64,000 nucleotides of DNA from Reinekea sp. G2M2-21 (GCF_015687175.1 NZ_JADPQG010000004.1:310001-374000), one strand, 5' to 3'. Counted from the first letter of the stretch, positions 7,688 to 17,309 are shown. Notes: generated from the sequence alone by a model not told the origin. Numbers and translations: made by a program.

Positions 7688-10036
7688 ATGGCAAAACATA
7701 CTTCACCTAAACGAAAATCAAATAAGCAGTCCTCTGCGCGGAAAAAGCAACGCCCGACCGGGTTTCGCACAAAACTGACTAAATTCATCTTTCAGTTAAG
7801 CATAATATTCGCTTGCTTACTGTTGTTTTGGGTTATTTACCTAAATGCGGTTGTGCGCGACCTGTTTGAGGGTCGTCGGTTTCAGATACCGGCCAGGGTA
7901 TACAGCGAAGCGCAGGAGTTGTATGTCGGTGCCCCGGTGCGTCGTGATGAATTTCTGGCACTGTTGCAACAATTGGGTTACCGACAATCGACCAGTCCGC
8001 ATCAGGCTGGCAGGTTTGCCGTTTCCTCAAGCCAGATCCAGGTTTACACCCGAGGGTTTCGTTTCTGGGATGGTGAAGAACCAGCGCAAGTCCTGAATAT
8101 TCAATTTAACCCTCAGGGTATATCCAGCCTTAGTAATAGTCAGGGCGACGCGGTTTTATTGAGTCGATTGGACCCTCTTTATCTGGGACAAATTTATCCG
8201 GGTGTGTCGGAAGACCGGGTGCTATACCGTCTGGACGAGGTGCCAGAACGTCTGGTACTTGGATTGCTGCTGGTTGAGGATGATCGGTTTTTCAAACACT
8301 GGGGTGTCTCCATTCGCGGCATATTGCGCGCGTTATTCGCCAACCTGACCTCAGGTTCCGCGTCGCAGGGAGGCAGTACACTGACTAATCAGTTGGTGAA
8401 AAATCTGTACCTGACACCGGAGAAAACCCTGACTCGGAAAATCAACGAAGCCATGATGTCGTTGATTCTGGAATTTCATTACACCAAGAACGATATTCTG
8501 GAAACCTATTTAAATGAAGTTTATGTCGGCCAGCAGGGCGCGCGGTCAATTAATGGTTTCGGTTTGGGTGCAGAGTTTTATTTCGGCACTACTTTGCAGG
8601 GCCTGGACATTCACCAGCAGGCTATGTTGGTCGGCCTTATCAAGGGGCCATCCTATTACAACCCGCGTCGGAATCCTGAACGGGCGAAGCAACGTCGCGA
8701 TGTGGTGTTATCGGTATGGCATCAACAAGCGCTGATTTCAGGCGCCGAATACCAACAGGCGATCAATGCTCCTTTGGATATCGCGGACAAGCCCGGACAA
8801 GCCAATTATCCAGCTTTTATGGATTTACTGCGTCGCCAGCTGAGTCGTGATTACCGTCAGGAGGATTTACTCGCGGAAGGGTTGTCCATTTTTACAACAT
8901 TGGATCCGGTCGCGCAGAAAACATTGGAAATGAAATTGTCTGAAGGTATTGATCGCGTCGAGCAGCAGTATTCAATCGACAACAGTGCGTTACAGGGCGC
9001 AGCGATACTGACCCGCTCGTCAACAGCCGATATTCTGGCCATCGTGGGTGACCGTGATCCGAAAGCCACAGGTTTTAACCGCGCATTGGACGCTATCAGA
9101 CCGGTCGGCTCACTCATGAAGCCCGCAGTTTATCTTGCTGCAATCGAAGGTGGAATGTCCTTGGCGGATACCATTAGCGATGAGGACGTGTACGTTGCCG
9201 CCGGCGACGGAAAAGTTTGGCAACCCAAAAACTATGACAAGCAAAATCACGGCCACCCGATGCTCATTGATGCCTTGGCAAAGTCTTATAATCAGGCAAC
9301 CGCGCGGCTTGGTATGGAAATCGGTTTGGCAAATGTATTCGATGTCGTCGCGCGCTTGGGCGTCGATAAAGAGGTCCCATTAGTCCCGGCGGTTATGCTT
9401 GGTGCTCACGGTATGTCCCCCGTTGATGTGGCGCAAATGTATCAAACGATTGCCGGCAATGGATTTTATTCCCCGTTGAACCTTATCAGGGCGGTATATC
9501 ACCCTCAACAGGGTATTGTTCAGCGCTTTGATCTGAAAGTGAATAAGCGATTTGAACCAGAGCATATCCATATTCTTCAGTACGCAATGCACGAGGCAAC
9601 CCAATCCGGCACCGCGGCCAGAATATCCCGTGATTTACCGAATAACTGGTGGGTTGCCGGAAAGACAGGTACCACCGATGATAACCGGGACGCTTGGTTT
9701 GCCGGATTTACCGGGGATCGTCAGTTGGTGGTTTGGGTGGGTCGAGATGACAATCAGCCGACACCATTGACGGGGTCGACCGGAGCGTTGCCAATCTGGA
9801 TAAATGCCATGCGGGAGATTGATCCTTTGCAGGAACGCAGGGGTACGCCGGTGAGTATTGAATATATCGCAGTGAACGACGCGGGTGTCGATGTTCCTAA
9901 CTGGTGCAGCGGTACCCGAAGTTTGCCTTTTACGACTGGAACCTTGCCCGAACGCAGCTTAAGCTGTTCTTCAAACGAACCACAACCTGAAAGAGATAAA
10001 CCCACATGGTGGCAAAAAATATTTGGTCGGTCTTGA
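7688..10036 (+). CDS. mrcB: Penicillin-binding protein 1b (bifunctional transglycosylase/transpeptidase)
   Basis: 782 residues from the ATG at 7688. An in-frame upstream ATG at 7583 would overlap the divergent kinase start and adds no conserved sequence. Order: basic cytoplasmic tail; one membrane anchor (about 30-55); a UB2H-like region; a GT51 domain with catalytic Glu in Glu-Asp-Asp-Arg-Phe-Phe-x-H and the Gln-Gly-Gly-Ser-Thr-Leu-Thr-Asn-Gln-Leu block; a transpeptidase domain with S-L-M-K (nucleophile Ser), S-Y-N and K-T-G-T-T. All active-site motifs are intact. Known role: polymerising and crosslinking peptidoglycan, activated by an outer-membrane lipoprotein. The next gene overlaps it and is probably that activator. 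Confidence 0.95.
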   Translation: MAKHTSPKRKSNKQSSARKKQRPTGFRTKLTKFIFQLSIIFACLLLFWVIYLNAVVRDLFEGRRFQIPARVYSEAQELYVGAPVRRDEFLALLQQLGYRQSTSPHQAGRFAVSSSQIQVYTRGFRFWDGEEPAQVLNIQFNPQGISSLSNSQGDAVLLSRLDPLYLGQIYPGVSEDRVLYRLDEVPERLVLGLLLVEDDRFFKHWGVSIRGILRALFANLTSGSASQGGSTLTNQLVKNLYLTPEKTLTRKINEAMMSLILEFHYTKNDILETYLNEVYVGQQGARSINGFGLGAEFYFGTTLQGLDIHQQAMLVGLIKGPSYYNPRRNPERAKQRRDVVLSVWHQQALISGAEYQQAINAPLDIADKPGQANYPAFMDLLRRQLSRDYRQEDLLAEGLSIFTTLDPVAQKTLEMKLSEGIDRVEQQYSIDNSALQGAAILTRSSTADILAIVGDRDPKATGFNRALDAIRPVGSLMKPAVYLAAIEGGMSLADTISDEDVYVAAGDGKVWQPKNYDKQNHGHPMLIDALAKSYNQATARLGMEIGLANVFDVVARLGVDKEVPLVPAVMLGAHGMSPVDVAQMYQTIAGNGFYSPLNLIRAVYHPQQGIVQRFDLKVNKRFEPEHIHILQYAMHEATQSGTAARISRDLPNNWWVAGKTGTTDDNRDAWFAGFTGDRQLVVWVGRDDNQPTPLTGSTGALPIWINAMREIDPLQERRGTPVSIEYIAVNDAGVDVPNWCSGTRSLPFTTGTLPERSLSCSSNEPQPERDKPTWWQKIFGRS

Positions 10037-10605
10037 TAGGCCTGAGTATTTTAACGGCCTGTCAGTCCATACCTGTGTCAAATGACTTAGCAGTAACCGA
10101 TCCTCATTTACCGGAGGATGTTGAACCTGGCTCGTCAACGCAGTCACTCGCCACCTCCAGCGCCAAAAACGACCAAACGGCAAAGGATGCGGGAGAGGTG
10201 AGTCAGTCTTCGGCTGAATCAAAGTCTGCTAACGAGCTAACTGATGCAAAAGAAGGCTTGCCCGTACCGACACCGGAACAGGTGGTCACCCGCTTACAGC
10301 TTGATGCCTTGCAATTACAGAGTGAAGGTCGTTGGCAGGAAGCCGAGGTGGTATTGGAACGGGCCATGCGTATCGACGCCGAAAAGGTTGACCTGTACCA
10401 CCAGATGGCAACCGTGCGCATGGGACAGCAACGGTTTGCAGAGGCGGAGCAGATAGCCCTGAAGGGGCTGACGTTAACCGATAAAACGCCCAAATATAAG
10501 GCGTCCTTGTGGGAGGTAATTGGTCAATGCAGGTCTGCCATGGGCGATGTTGACGGTGCCCGTAAGGCGCGAAGCGAAATGTTGAAATGGATGGATGACG
10601 AATAG
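10006..10605 (+). CDS. TPR lipoprotein, probable PBP1b activator of LpoP type
   Basis: 199 residues. A lipoprotein signal peptide ends in Leu-Thr-Ala-Cys (lipid Cys19). A Ser/Glu/Asp-rich disordered linker runs to about residue 85. Helical TPR-like repeats follow at about 95-190 (Ala-Glu, Ala-x-x-Ile-Ala-Leu-Lys-Gly-Leu patterns). The ATG lies inside mrcB and overlaps it by 31 bases, with GAGAT ahead, so translation is probably coupled. Pseudomonas LpoP, an outer-membrane lipoprotein with a long linker and TPRs, is encoded next to its PBP1b and activates it. The same order and architecture here suggest the same job (inference). Confidence 0.78.
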   Translation: MVAKNIWSVLIGLSILTACQSIPVSNDLAVTDPHLPEDVEPGSSTQSLATSSAKNDQTAKDAGEVSQSSAESKSANELTDAKEGLPVPTPEQVVTRLQLDALQLQSEGRWQEAEVVLERAMRIDAEKVDLYHQMATVRMGQQRFAEAEQIALKGLTLTDKTPKYKASLWEVIGQCRSAMGDVDGARKARSEMLKWMDDE

Positions 10606-10608
10606 CCG

Positions 10609-11103
10609 GTGAAAGCAAAAATTCTCATCAGCGCCTGCCTGTTGGGCGATCGGGTTCGCTATGACGGCGATGACAATGGGGTCGACAGTGTCATTTTGAG
10701 ACAATGGCAAATGGAAGGGCGTTTGGTGAGTGTTTGCCCCGAAGTGGCTGGTGGCCTGTCCATTCCGCGTGCGCCAGCAGAAGTTCAACACGGCGATGGA
10801 CATCAGGTTATACATGGGTATGCGCAGATTATTACCGTAGCGGGCGATGATGTGACCAAGGCATTTTTACGGGGGGCTCAACTGGCATTGTCACGTGCAA
10901 ATGAACATGGGTGTCGTTTTGCTGTTCTAGCCGCTCGATCACCTTCGTGTGGAAACGATGGTATTTATGATGGGACTTTTTCCCATAAATTGGTTGCGGG
11001 CATGGGTGTAACGGCAGCCTTGTTGACTGAGCATCATATCGAAGTTTTCAATCAATCTCAGATCGCTCAACTGGCTGACCGATTGGCTGAATTGGAAGCC
11101 TAA
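10609..11103 (+). CDS. DUF523 family protein
   Basis: 164 residues, GTG start 3 bases after the lipoprotein stop. Family blocks are intact: Ile-Ser-Ala-Cys-Leu-Leu-Gly near the N-terminus, Cys-Pro-Glu-Val-x-Gly-Gly-Leu-x-x-Pro-Arg at about 44-55, Ala-Arg-Ser-Pro-Ser-Cys-Gly at about 108-114, and Thr-Gly-like Gly-Met-Gly-Val-Thr-Ala-Leu-Leu. The conserved cysteines suggest a metal or catalytic thiol, but no function is established. Tight spacing makes it the third gene of the mrcB unit. Confidence 0.85.
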   Translation: MKAKILISACLLGDRVRYDGDDNGVDSVILRQWQMEGRLVSVCPEVAGGLSIPRAPAEVQHGDGHQVIHGYAQIITVAGDDVTKAFLRGAQLALSRANEHGCRFAVLAARSPSCGNDGIYDGTFSHKLVAGMGVTAALLTEHHIEVFNQSQIAQLADRLAELEA

Positions 11104-11186
11104 GTCAATTTAAGTCAGACCGTCTCAACTCCCGAAGCGTTCCGCTTGTCACTTCAAAACGGGGGGCGGATTCCTCAAATCCTAAG

Positions 11187-11214
11187 ATAAAAAAAGCCCC
11201 GCATTGCGGAGCTT
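11187..11214 (-). terminator. Rho-independent terminator of glnA
   Basis: Read on the minus strand, GCTCCGC pairs with GCGGGGC around AAT, followed by seven T. It lies about 55 bases after the glnA stop. On the plus strand only three T follow, so it acts mainly on glnA. Confidence 0.88.
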
Positions 11215-11267
11215 TCATATGCTAGCTTCCTGAAAAATGTTGCTGTCTATCTTCGCCAGTAAGGCAA

Positions 11268-12671
11268 TTAGATAGAGTAGTACATGTCAAACTCAACAGG
11301 GTGAGTTGTCATGTTCAAGCGAACAACTTCTTCTTTCTTCAGTTCGATGTAAGCATCGATTGTGTCGTCATCGAACACGCCACCAGCTTTCAAGAATTCA
11401 CGGTCGTCACTCAAGGCTTGCAGAGCTTGTTCTAAGCTGCTTGCAACAGTTGGGTAAGTTGCCGCTTCTTCTGTTGGCAGGTCGTACAGGTCTTTGTCTG
11501 CAGAATCGCCAGGGTGAATTTTGTTCATTACACCGTCTAGGCCAGCCATCAGGTAAGCAGCAAACATCAGGTATGGGTTCGCCGATGGGTCACCGAAGCG
11601 AACTTCAATACGCTTGCCTTTCGGGCTGTTCACGTAAGGAATACGGATAGATGCAGAACGGTTGCGCGCTGAGTAAGCCAACATTACTGGTGCTTCAAAG
11701 CCTGGTACCAGACGCTTGTAAGAGTTGGTTGAAGCGTTCGCAAAAGCGTTAAGTGCACGAGCGTGCTTGATGATACCGCCAGTGTAGAACAGAGCTGTTT
11801 CAGACAGACCCGCGTATTCGTCTCCAGCAAACTGGTTCACACCGTCTTTTACGAAAGACATGTGTACGTGCATACCAGAGCCGTTGTCGCCAACGATTGG
11901 TTTAGGCATGAAGGTCGCCGTTTTGCCGTAGGCATGTGCCACGTTGTGTACGCAGTATTTCAGGATCTGAACTTCGTCCGCTTTCTTAACCAGAGTGTTC
12001 AGGCCAACACCGATTTCACACTGACCAGCGGTACCCACTTCGTGGTGGTGTACTTCGATGACCAGACCCATAGCTTCCATTGCGTCACACATTTGTGCAC
12101 GGATTTCGTGCAGGCTGTCGACAGGTGGTACTGGGAAGTACCCGCCTTTAACGCCAGGACGGTGACCGAAGTTACCATCTTCGAAAGTGCGCTCAGAAGA
12201 CCAAGCCGCTTCATCAGACTCAATTTTGTAGAAGCAGCCAGACATGTCGGCGCCCCATTTGATGTCGTCAAATACGAAAAATTCTGGTTCTGGACCGAAG
12301 TAGGCTTCATCACCCAAGCCAGTAGAGCGCAAGTAGTCTTCAGCGCGTTTCGCGATTGAACGTGGGTCACGGTTATAACCTTCACCAGTTGATGGCTCAA
12401 CGATGTTACAACGTACAATAACAGTAGCGTCTTCAGTGAATGGGTCAAGAACAGAAGCTTCATCATCTGGCATCAAAATCATGTCTGATTCGTTAATGCC
12501 TTTCCAACCTTCAATGGACGAGCCGTCGAACATTTTACCGTCGGTAAAGAAGTTGTCATTGACTTCTGACGATGGAATGGTGACGTGCTGTTCTTTACCT
12601 TTTGTATCGGTAAAGCGCAGATCAACCCAGCGAGCTTCAGATTCTTTTATTAGCGATTGCGTTTTTGACAT
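11268..12671 (-). CDS. glnA: Glutamine synthetase type I
   Basis: 467 residues, full GSI length. Visible blocks: Asp-Gly-Ser-Ser-Ile-Glu-Gly-Trp near residue 50; the Pro-Glu-Pro-Glu-Phe-Phe metal-binding Glu; Met-His-Val-His-Met-Ser; [11 protein letters not shown]; Asn-Arg-Ser-Ala-Ser; and the adenylylation site Asp-Leu-Tyr-Asp-Leu-Pro near residue 398. Reaction: glutamate + NH3 + ATP to glutamine, as a cytoplasmic dodecamer; the Tyr implies control by GlnE. Transcription is very likely nitrogen-controlled, because a canonical sigma-54 promoter lies 116-131 bases upstream with NtrC-like sites beyond. glnL/glnG (ntrB/ntrC) are not next to it here. Confidence 0.97.
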   Translation of the reverse strand: MSKTQSLIKESEARWVDLRFTDTKGKEQHVTIPSSEVNDNFFTDGKMFDGSSIEGWKGINESDMILMPDDEASVLDPFTEDATVIVRCNIVEPSTGEGYNRDPRSIAKRAEDYLRSTGLGDEAYFGPEPEFFVFDDIKWGADMSGCFYKIESDEAAWSSERTFEDGNFGHRPGVKGGYFPVPPVDSLHEIRAQMCDAMEAMGLVIEVHHHEVGTAGQCEIGVGLNTLVKKADEVQILKYCVHNVAHAYGKTATFMPKPIVGDNGSGMHVHMSFVKDGVNQFAGDEYAGLSETALFYTGGIIKHARALNAFANASTNSYKRLVPGFEAPVMLAYSARNRSASIRIPYVNSPKGKRIEVRFGDPSANPYLMFAAYLMAGLDGVMNKIHPGDSADKDLYDLPTEEAATYPTVASSLEQALQALSDDREFLKAGGVFDDDTIDAYIELKKEEVVRLNMTTHPVEFDMYYSI

Positions 12672-12786
12672 TTGACGTCTCCATTGTTTAAAAAGCGCTC
12701 ATTATCATTGAGCGGTTTATTCAGTATTCTGTGTCTGGAAGCCACGGAAAGTCTTCCACGTTAAGCACTATCTGTGTGCACAGTAA

Positions 12787-12802
12787 AGCAAGTGCTGTGC
12801 CA
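12787..12802 (-). promoter_or_regulatory. Sigma-54 (RpoN) promoter of glnA
   Basis: On the minus strand the sequence is TGGCAC-AGCAC-TTGCT, a full match to TGGCAC-N5-TTGCW with the required 10 bases between the GG and GC dinucleotides. The predicted transcription start is near 12777, giving a leader of about 105 bases before the glnA ATG. Confidence 0.88.
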
Positions 12803-12897
12803 TTGCTTGAAAGTGCCATATTCAAAGGGCTTGGGGTTGAGAATCCGGTTTTAACCCATCATTGGGTGCATCATTATGGATCAAAGCGCGTCCCTAT

Positions 12898-12926
12898 GCA
12901 CCAACAATGCGCGCACTTTTGGTGCG
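12898..12926. promoter_or_regulatory. NtrC-like enhancer sites for glnA
   Basis: GCACCAACAATGCGC (12898-12912) matches the E. coli glnA NtrC site GCACCAACATGGTGC at 12 of 15 positions. It abuts GCGCACTTTTGGTGCG (12911-12926), and the outer arms GCACCAA and TTGGTGC are inverted. Their centres fall about 128 and 141 bases upstream of the predicted sigma-54 start, as expected of an enhancer. The whole gene-free stretch 12672-12996 therefore holds the glnA control region plus the thiI leader. Confidence 0.62.
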
Positions 12927-12996
12927 TTATGCGTATGATACTGTTGCGCGGATGGTGCTATACTTCCGCGCTCTTAAAAAATGTGTCCTGTCGAAA

Positions 12997-14466
12997 ATGA
13001 AATTTGTAGTCAAACTCTTTCCTGAAATTACCATTAAGACCAAACCTGTCCGCAAGCTCTTGGTGAAACAACTGACCCAGAATATTCGTAATGTGCTGGT
13101 AAAAGTCAGTGACGATATCAAGATCAAAAGCCTTTGGGATGCGATTGAGGTATGGACGCCAGATGACGCTTCAGATTCGGTGAATGATGATGTATATGGT
13201 GCATTGGAATGTATTCCGGGTATCGCCCATGTAAACCGGGTAAGGGAATTTCCTTTAGGTTCATTTGATGACATTGTCCGTAATACGCTATCTGTTTGGA
13301 AAGATGAGATTGCTGGCAAAAGCTTTGTTGTTCGAGTGAAGCGAACCGGTCAGCACGATTTCACGTCAATCGATGTGGAGCGCTATGTCGGCGGCGGTTT
13401 GCGGGCTCAAAGTGAGGCTCGTGGGGTTGATTTGCATCGCCCGGAAGTGTTAATCCGGCTGGAAATCAAAGATCAGAGGCTCTTCGTTATCGATAAACGA
13501 CGGGAAGGGCTGGGCGGGTTTCCTCTGGGGTCTGCGGATTCTACGGTAACCTTGGTCAGTGGAGGTTTTGATTCCACAGTTGCGACGTATCAGATGATAC
13601 GCCGTGGCATTAAAACTCACTTCCTGTTTTTTAATCTGGGCGGCGCAGCTCACGAAAACGGTGTCAAGGAAGTTATTTATTATTTGTGGAAGAAGTACGG
13701 AAGTTCTCACAAAGTGCAATTCGTGTCGGTCCCTTTTGAGGGTGTCGTCGAAGAAATTCTAACGCGGGTAGAAGATCGCTATATGGGTGTTGTCCTGAAG
13801 CGGATGATGATGCGTGCCGCCAACGCTGTTTGCGAGCGCATGAAGCTAGACTCCTTCGTTACAGGTGAAGCTTTGTCCCAGGTATCCAGCCAAACCATGA
13901 TGAACCTGCGCTTGATCGACGATGTCGCGAATTGTTTGGTTATCCGGCCATTGGCCGTTTCCGATAAACACACGATCGTGACGCAGGCGCGCCAAATTGG
14001 TGCGGCGAGTTTCGTTGAGCGCATTCCAGAATATTGTGGCGTGATAAGCCGAAAACCCAATGCCGCGTGTAAAAGGGACGACGTTGAAGTCGCAGAGGCC
14101 GAATTTCGACTTGAAGTTCTGAATCAGGCTCTGGAAAACGCAAAAGTTGAGCCTATCGACAAGATGCAATGGCAACCGACCCTGGAAATGGAGCAGTCGC
14201 TGAACCAAAAACTGGATCAGGCCCACGCTACCATTATTGATGTTCGCCACCCCCACGAAGCGGAGATGGCGCCTCTGGATGCCGGCAAGCATGCCGTGTT
14301 GCACATTCCTTTTTACAGCTTAAATCGTCAGTTCAAGACGCTCGATCAAAGCAAAGAGTACCTGCTCTATTGTGAGAAGGGCGTTATGAGTAAAATGCAC
14401 GCGTTGCATCTGGCCGACGCCGGGTTTAATAATGTGGGTGTATATAGAACTCCGGATGCCCTTTAA
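12997..14466 (+). CDS. thiI: tRNA uridine 4-sulfurtransferase / thiamine-thiazole sulfur carrier ThiI
   Basis: 489 residues from the ATG at 12997 (the frame is open upstream but unconserved there; E. coli ThiI has 482). Order: ferredoxin-like plus THUMP domain (1 to about 170), PP-loop ATPase with Ser-Gly-Gly-Phe-Asp-Ser-Thr (about 184-190), the Pro-Glu-Tyr-Cys-Gly-Val-Ile-Ser block holding the disulfide-partner Cys, and a C-terminal rhodanese domain with catalytic Cys in Tyr-Cys-Glu-Lys-Gly-Val-Met-Ser. Role: makes 4-thiouridine-8 in tRNA and, with the rhodanese domain, supplies sulfur for thiamine. A TATACT at 12959-12964 may be its -10. It is divergent from glnA. Confidence 0.95.
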   Translation: MKFVVKLFPEITIKTKPVRKLLVKQLTQNIRNVLVKVSDDIKIKSLWDAIEVWTPDDASDSVNDDVYGALECIPGIAHVNRVREFPLGSFDDIVRNTLSVWKDEIAGKSFVVRVKRTGQHDFTSIDVERYVGGGLRAQSEARGVDLHRPEVLIRLEIKDQRLFVIDKRREGLGGFPLGSADSTVTLVSGGFDSTVATYQMIRRGIKTHFLFFNLGGAAHENGVKEVIYYLWKKYGSSHKVQFVSVPFEGVVEEILTRVEDRYMGVVLKRMMMRAANAVCERMKLDSFVTGEALSQVSSQTMMNLRLIDDVANCLVIRPLAVSDKHTIVTQARQIGAASFVERIPEYCGVISRKPNAACKRDDVEVAEAEFRLEVLNQALENAKVEPIDKMQWQPTLEMEQSLNQKLDQAHATIIDVRHPHEAEMAPLDAGKHAVLHIPFYSLNRQFKTLDQSKEYLLYCEKGVMSKMHALHLADAGFNNVGVYRTPDAL

Positions 14467-14496
14467 AACCGACGCAGTTCAGATGCTGAGTCCAGG

Positions 14497-17247
14497 CTAA
14501 GCTTGCTCTGATTCCCCTGCAAAGCCAAACGCGTCTTTGCCGTGGACTTTGATGTAATACAGTGCCGTGTCCGCCTGGGCATAGAGCTGTTCGAACGTGC
14601 TGTTCAGATTGTAGGATAAGGATATCCCCATACTGCACGACGTCTGCAACGACGCGTCTTTGTATGTCACAGGCCGGCTGATTTTCGAGAGAATCTTTTT
14701 TGCCAGGCTGGCGGCCTGCTTCTTATCTTCTAACATGGCAATCACTACGAACTCATCACCGCCCAGTCGGGCAACTGTATCGCTGGAGCGAATGGATTTT
14801 ACCAAGCGTTTAGCGAATTGAATCAGTAACTTGTCGCCCGCTGGGTGACCATAAGCATCGTTAATTCCTTTGAAATCGTCTAAATCGACAATCAACAATG
14901 CCACAATCTTTTTATCGCGCCGCGCCTGATTGGTAATTTGTTGGAAACGATCTTCAAGGAGTAGGCGATTGGGCAAGTTGGTTAATGGATCGTGAAATGC
15001 CATCTGTTGAAAGGTATCTCGTGCGGATTCCAGAGATCTTTGTTGCTGTTTAAAATCACTGATGTCCTGCACCGCGCCATAGGCGTAGCGTTGACCTTTT
15101 TCCTCATACGCCAACTGAGCGGAAACCCTGATCCACCTCTCAGGCGAAAATCCCATGAGCTTGAGCTCGGACGTGTTACTACCCTTGCCACGCAGGACCG
15201 CATTGACTGATTTTACGATGAGTTTCTCAGATTCCGGGTCCAGCAATTTGGCGATGTTCTTAATCGACGTGTGATAAGAGCGGGGTATCGACAGGATCTG
15301 ATAGGTTTCCTCAGTCAGACTGAACAGGCTGGTTTCGGTGTTTAGTTCCCAGCCACCGACTCGGGACATGCGGCTGGTTTGCTGCAACATGTTCTGGCTG
15401 TGCTGCAACTCTCTCAGGGTTGTTTTGTAGTCACTGATGTCACGGATAATGACCCAGCTGCCGATCATGGTGCCGTCCGCATCGCGCATTGCACTGGCGC
15501 GGATGGAAATCGGGACGCGTTGGCCATCCTTGCGCAGAACCTCTTTTTCAAAAACATCAGAATAACCGCGCTCTTCGACTTGACGGGACATCTTTTCGTC
15601 GGCTTCTTCCCAACCGGGTGGTGTAAAGTCCTGAAAAGTCAGGTTACGCAACTCTTCCTGGCTATAACCAACCAAATCCAGGTAAGCCTTATTGGCATAT
15701 TGCATTTCATGCGTCACGGTCCAGAAACCAATGGCGTCAAAGCTATTGCTGAACAGTGAACGGAAGCGGCGCTCGGAGATGGCTAGAGATTGGATAAGCT
15801 TGCGTTGAATGCTGGCGTCCCTAGCGATCGTCCATACGGCTTCAGGCTTGCCTCGCGCTGATGAGACCAGCACACTTCGGACCGATACCGGTACTTCTTC
15901 GCCTGTTGCTGAGACAAATCGCTTCTCATATTGATCGCTGTAGCCGCGCTCCAGTAACAATGGAGTGTGTAGATTCTTTTCAATCCTTCGATCATCTGAC
16001 ACAGTTAAATCAATAATACTCTGGCCAATCAGCTGTGGCGCCGTCTGGCCCAGAAAAGCAGCGAAGGCATTGTTGGCAAGTTTCACTTTGCCGCTTAACG
16101 ATGTGAGTACCATAGCGTCTTGGCTGTCATTGAACAAAGACTCAAAATAATGAGACGCATGAATTACTTCTTGCTGTTTATCGTTCGATTGATGGATGAA
16201 ATTCCAGGCACCGGTAAATTCACCGTTGCTGTCGAAATTTGGGAACAGGTGTACCGTGACGTCTATTTCCTGACCATCTTTGCGTACCAGCCGTTTCACA
16301 AATGGGCGGCTGAAACCGGTTTTTACAAAGGTTTCAGCATCCTTTGGGGAAAGCTCATAACTGTTGGCGGCATTGAAGTGAGAAAAATGCTTACCAATAA
16401 TGTCCTTTTTATCAAGCTGCAGCATTGCAGCGAATCTATTGTTCACTTCAATAAACCGATCATCGGCAGATACAAATGCAATTCCATTTAGATTGTCATT
16501 GATTAGGGTGTCCAAGCGCTCGAACGATTGCGTTAAGGCAACCGCTTGCTCGGTAATGACGGTTGTATCGTTAAATATGCACCAGAAGACCTGGCGCCCA
16601 CCGAGATCTATTGGGGTGATGTTTATCAGAGTACGTATTTGCCTGTCCGGCGCTCGTAATAGCGCTTCAGCCGAAAAGTTATCGCTATTGAGAAACCATT
16701 TTTTGAAATCGTTTTGGACCGAAAGCAAATCGAAGATCTTTTGATGCGGTTCCAAATTTGAACCAATCAATGTTTTGAATGCTGTATTCGCACTGACAAT
16801 AGCAAATGTGTCATCAAACAGGCACATGCCCGCACTACTTTCGCTGAATAGTTGTTGCCATGCACTGTTGGGTAGCGATTGCTCGAACAGCGAATCGTCT
16901 TCTAGTATGACTTTAAAGCCGACCAGAGTAGTGCCCGTTTCTAATGGTTGAATGGTGAGAATATTGAGTTGATGCAGTTCGCCTACCGTATCAATATGCG
17001 CCGCACCACTCAAACGTGTTTCCCTGTGGTGACTGGGCAGGCTTTTGTACCACGGCTTATCTTCATTGAAGCGAGTGCTATGAATGACCAATTGTCGACC
17101 CACGACATCTTGAACGATGTTGACGCTGTGTCGGATAAGCTCATCGCTCACCGCTAATATTTTGCCGGATCGGTCGCACAAAATGGCTTTTTGTCTACCG
17201 GAGCAGAATGCTGCTAAAAGCGCGTTTTGTGCGTCGATATTGTGCAT
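14497..17247 (-). CDS. Cytoplasmic multi-PAS diguanylate cyclase
   Basis: About 916 residues. The ATG at 17247 has AGG eight bases upstream; an in-frame TTG at 17262 would add five residues and cannot be excluded. No membrane segment is seen. There is an N-terminal sensor-like region, about five PAS domains (roughly 130-245, 246-370, 370-490, 495-615, 620-740; the later ones with PAC-type ends), and a GGDEF domain at about 755-915. The active site R-L-G-G-D-E-F is intact, and an RxxD inhibitory site (Arg-Ser-Ser-Asp) stands exactly five residues before it. It should make c-di-GMP under product inhibition. No EAL domain. It converges with thiI. Confidence 0.9.
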   Translation of the reverse strand: MHNIDAQNALLAAFCSGRQKAILCDRSGKILAVSDELIRHSVNIVQDVVGRQLVIHSTRFNEDKPWYKSLPSHHRETRLSGAAHIDTVGELHQLNILTIQPLETGTTLVGFKVILEDDSLFEQSLPNSAWQQLFSESSAGMCLFDDTFAIVSANTAFKTLIGSNLEPHQKIFDLLSVQNDFKKWFLNSDNFSAEALLRAPDRQIRTLINITPIDLGGRQVFWCIFNDTTVITEQAVALTQSFERLDTLINDNLNGIAFVSADDRFIEVNNRFAAMLQLDKKDIIGKHFSHFNAANSYELSPKDAETFVKTGFSRPFVKRLVRKDGQEIDVTVHLFPNFDSNGEFTGAWNFIHQSNDKQQEVIHASHYFESLFNDSQDAMVLTSLSGKVKLANNAFAAFLGQTAPQLIGQSIIDLTVSDDRRIEKNLHTPLLLERGYSDQYEKRFVSATGEEVPVSVRSVLVSSARGKPEAVWTIARDASIQRKLIQSLAISERRFRSLFSNSFDAIGFWTVTHEMQYANKAYLDLVGYSQEELRNLTFQDFTPPGWEEADEKMSRQVEERGYSDVFEKEVLRKDGQRVPISIRASAMRDADGTMIGSWVIIRDISDYKTTLRELQHSQNMLQQTSRMSRVGGWELNTETSLFSLTEETYQILSIPRSYHTSIKNIAKLLDPESEKLIVKSVNAVLRGKGSNTSELKLMGFSPERWIRVSAQLAYEEKGQRYAYGAVQDISDFKQQQRSLESARDTFQQMAFHDPLTNLPNRLLLEDRFQQITNQARRDKKIVALLIVDLDDFKGINDAYGHPAGDKLLIQFAKRLVKSIRSSDTVARLGGDEFVVIAMLEDKKQAASLAKKILSKISRPVTYKDASLQTSCSMGISLSYNLNSTFEQLYAQADTALYYIKVHGKDAFGFAGESEQA

Positions 17248-17309
17248 AGAAATGGCCTGCAATCGATATCCGCCCGTCCGTGACGAGCGGAAATTCGAGC
17301 CTGTGTTTT

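Noticed and set aside
11763-12359. 198-residue plus-strand frame inside glnA
   Set aside because: Antisense to glutamine synthetase, with no ribosome-binding site or domain; strong codon bias of glnA explains the long open frame.
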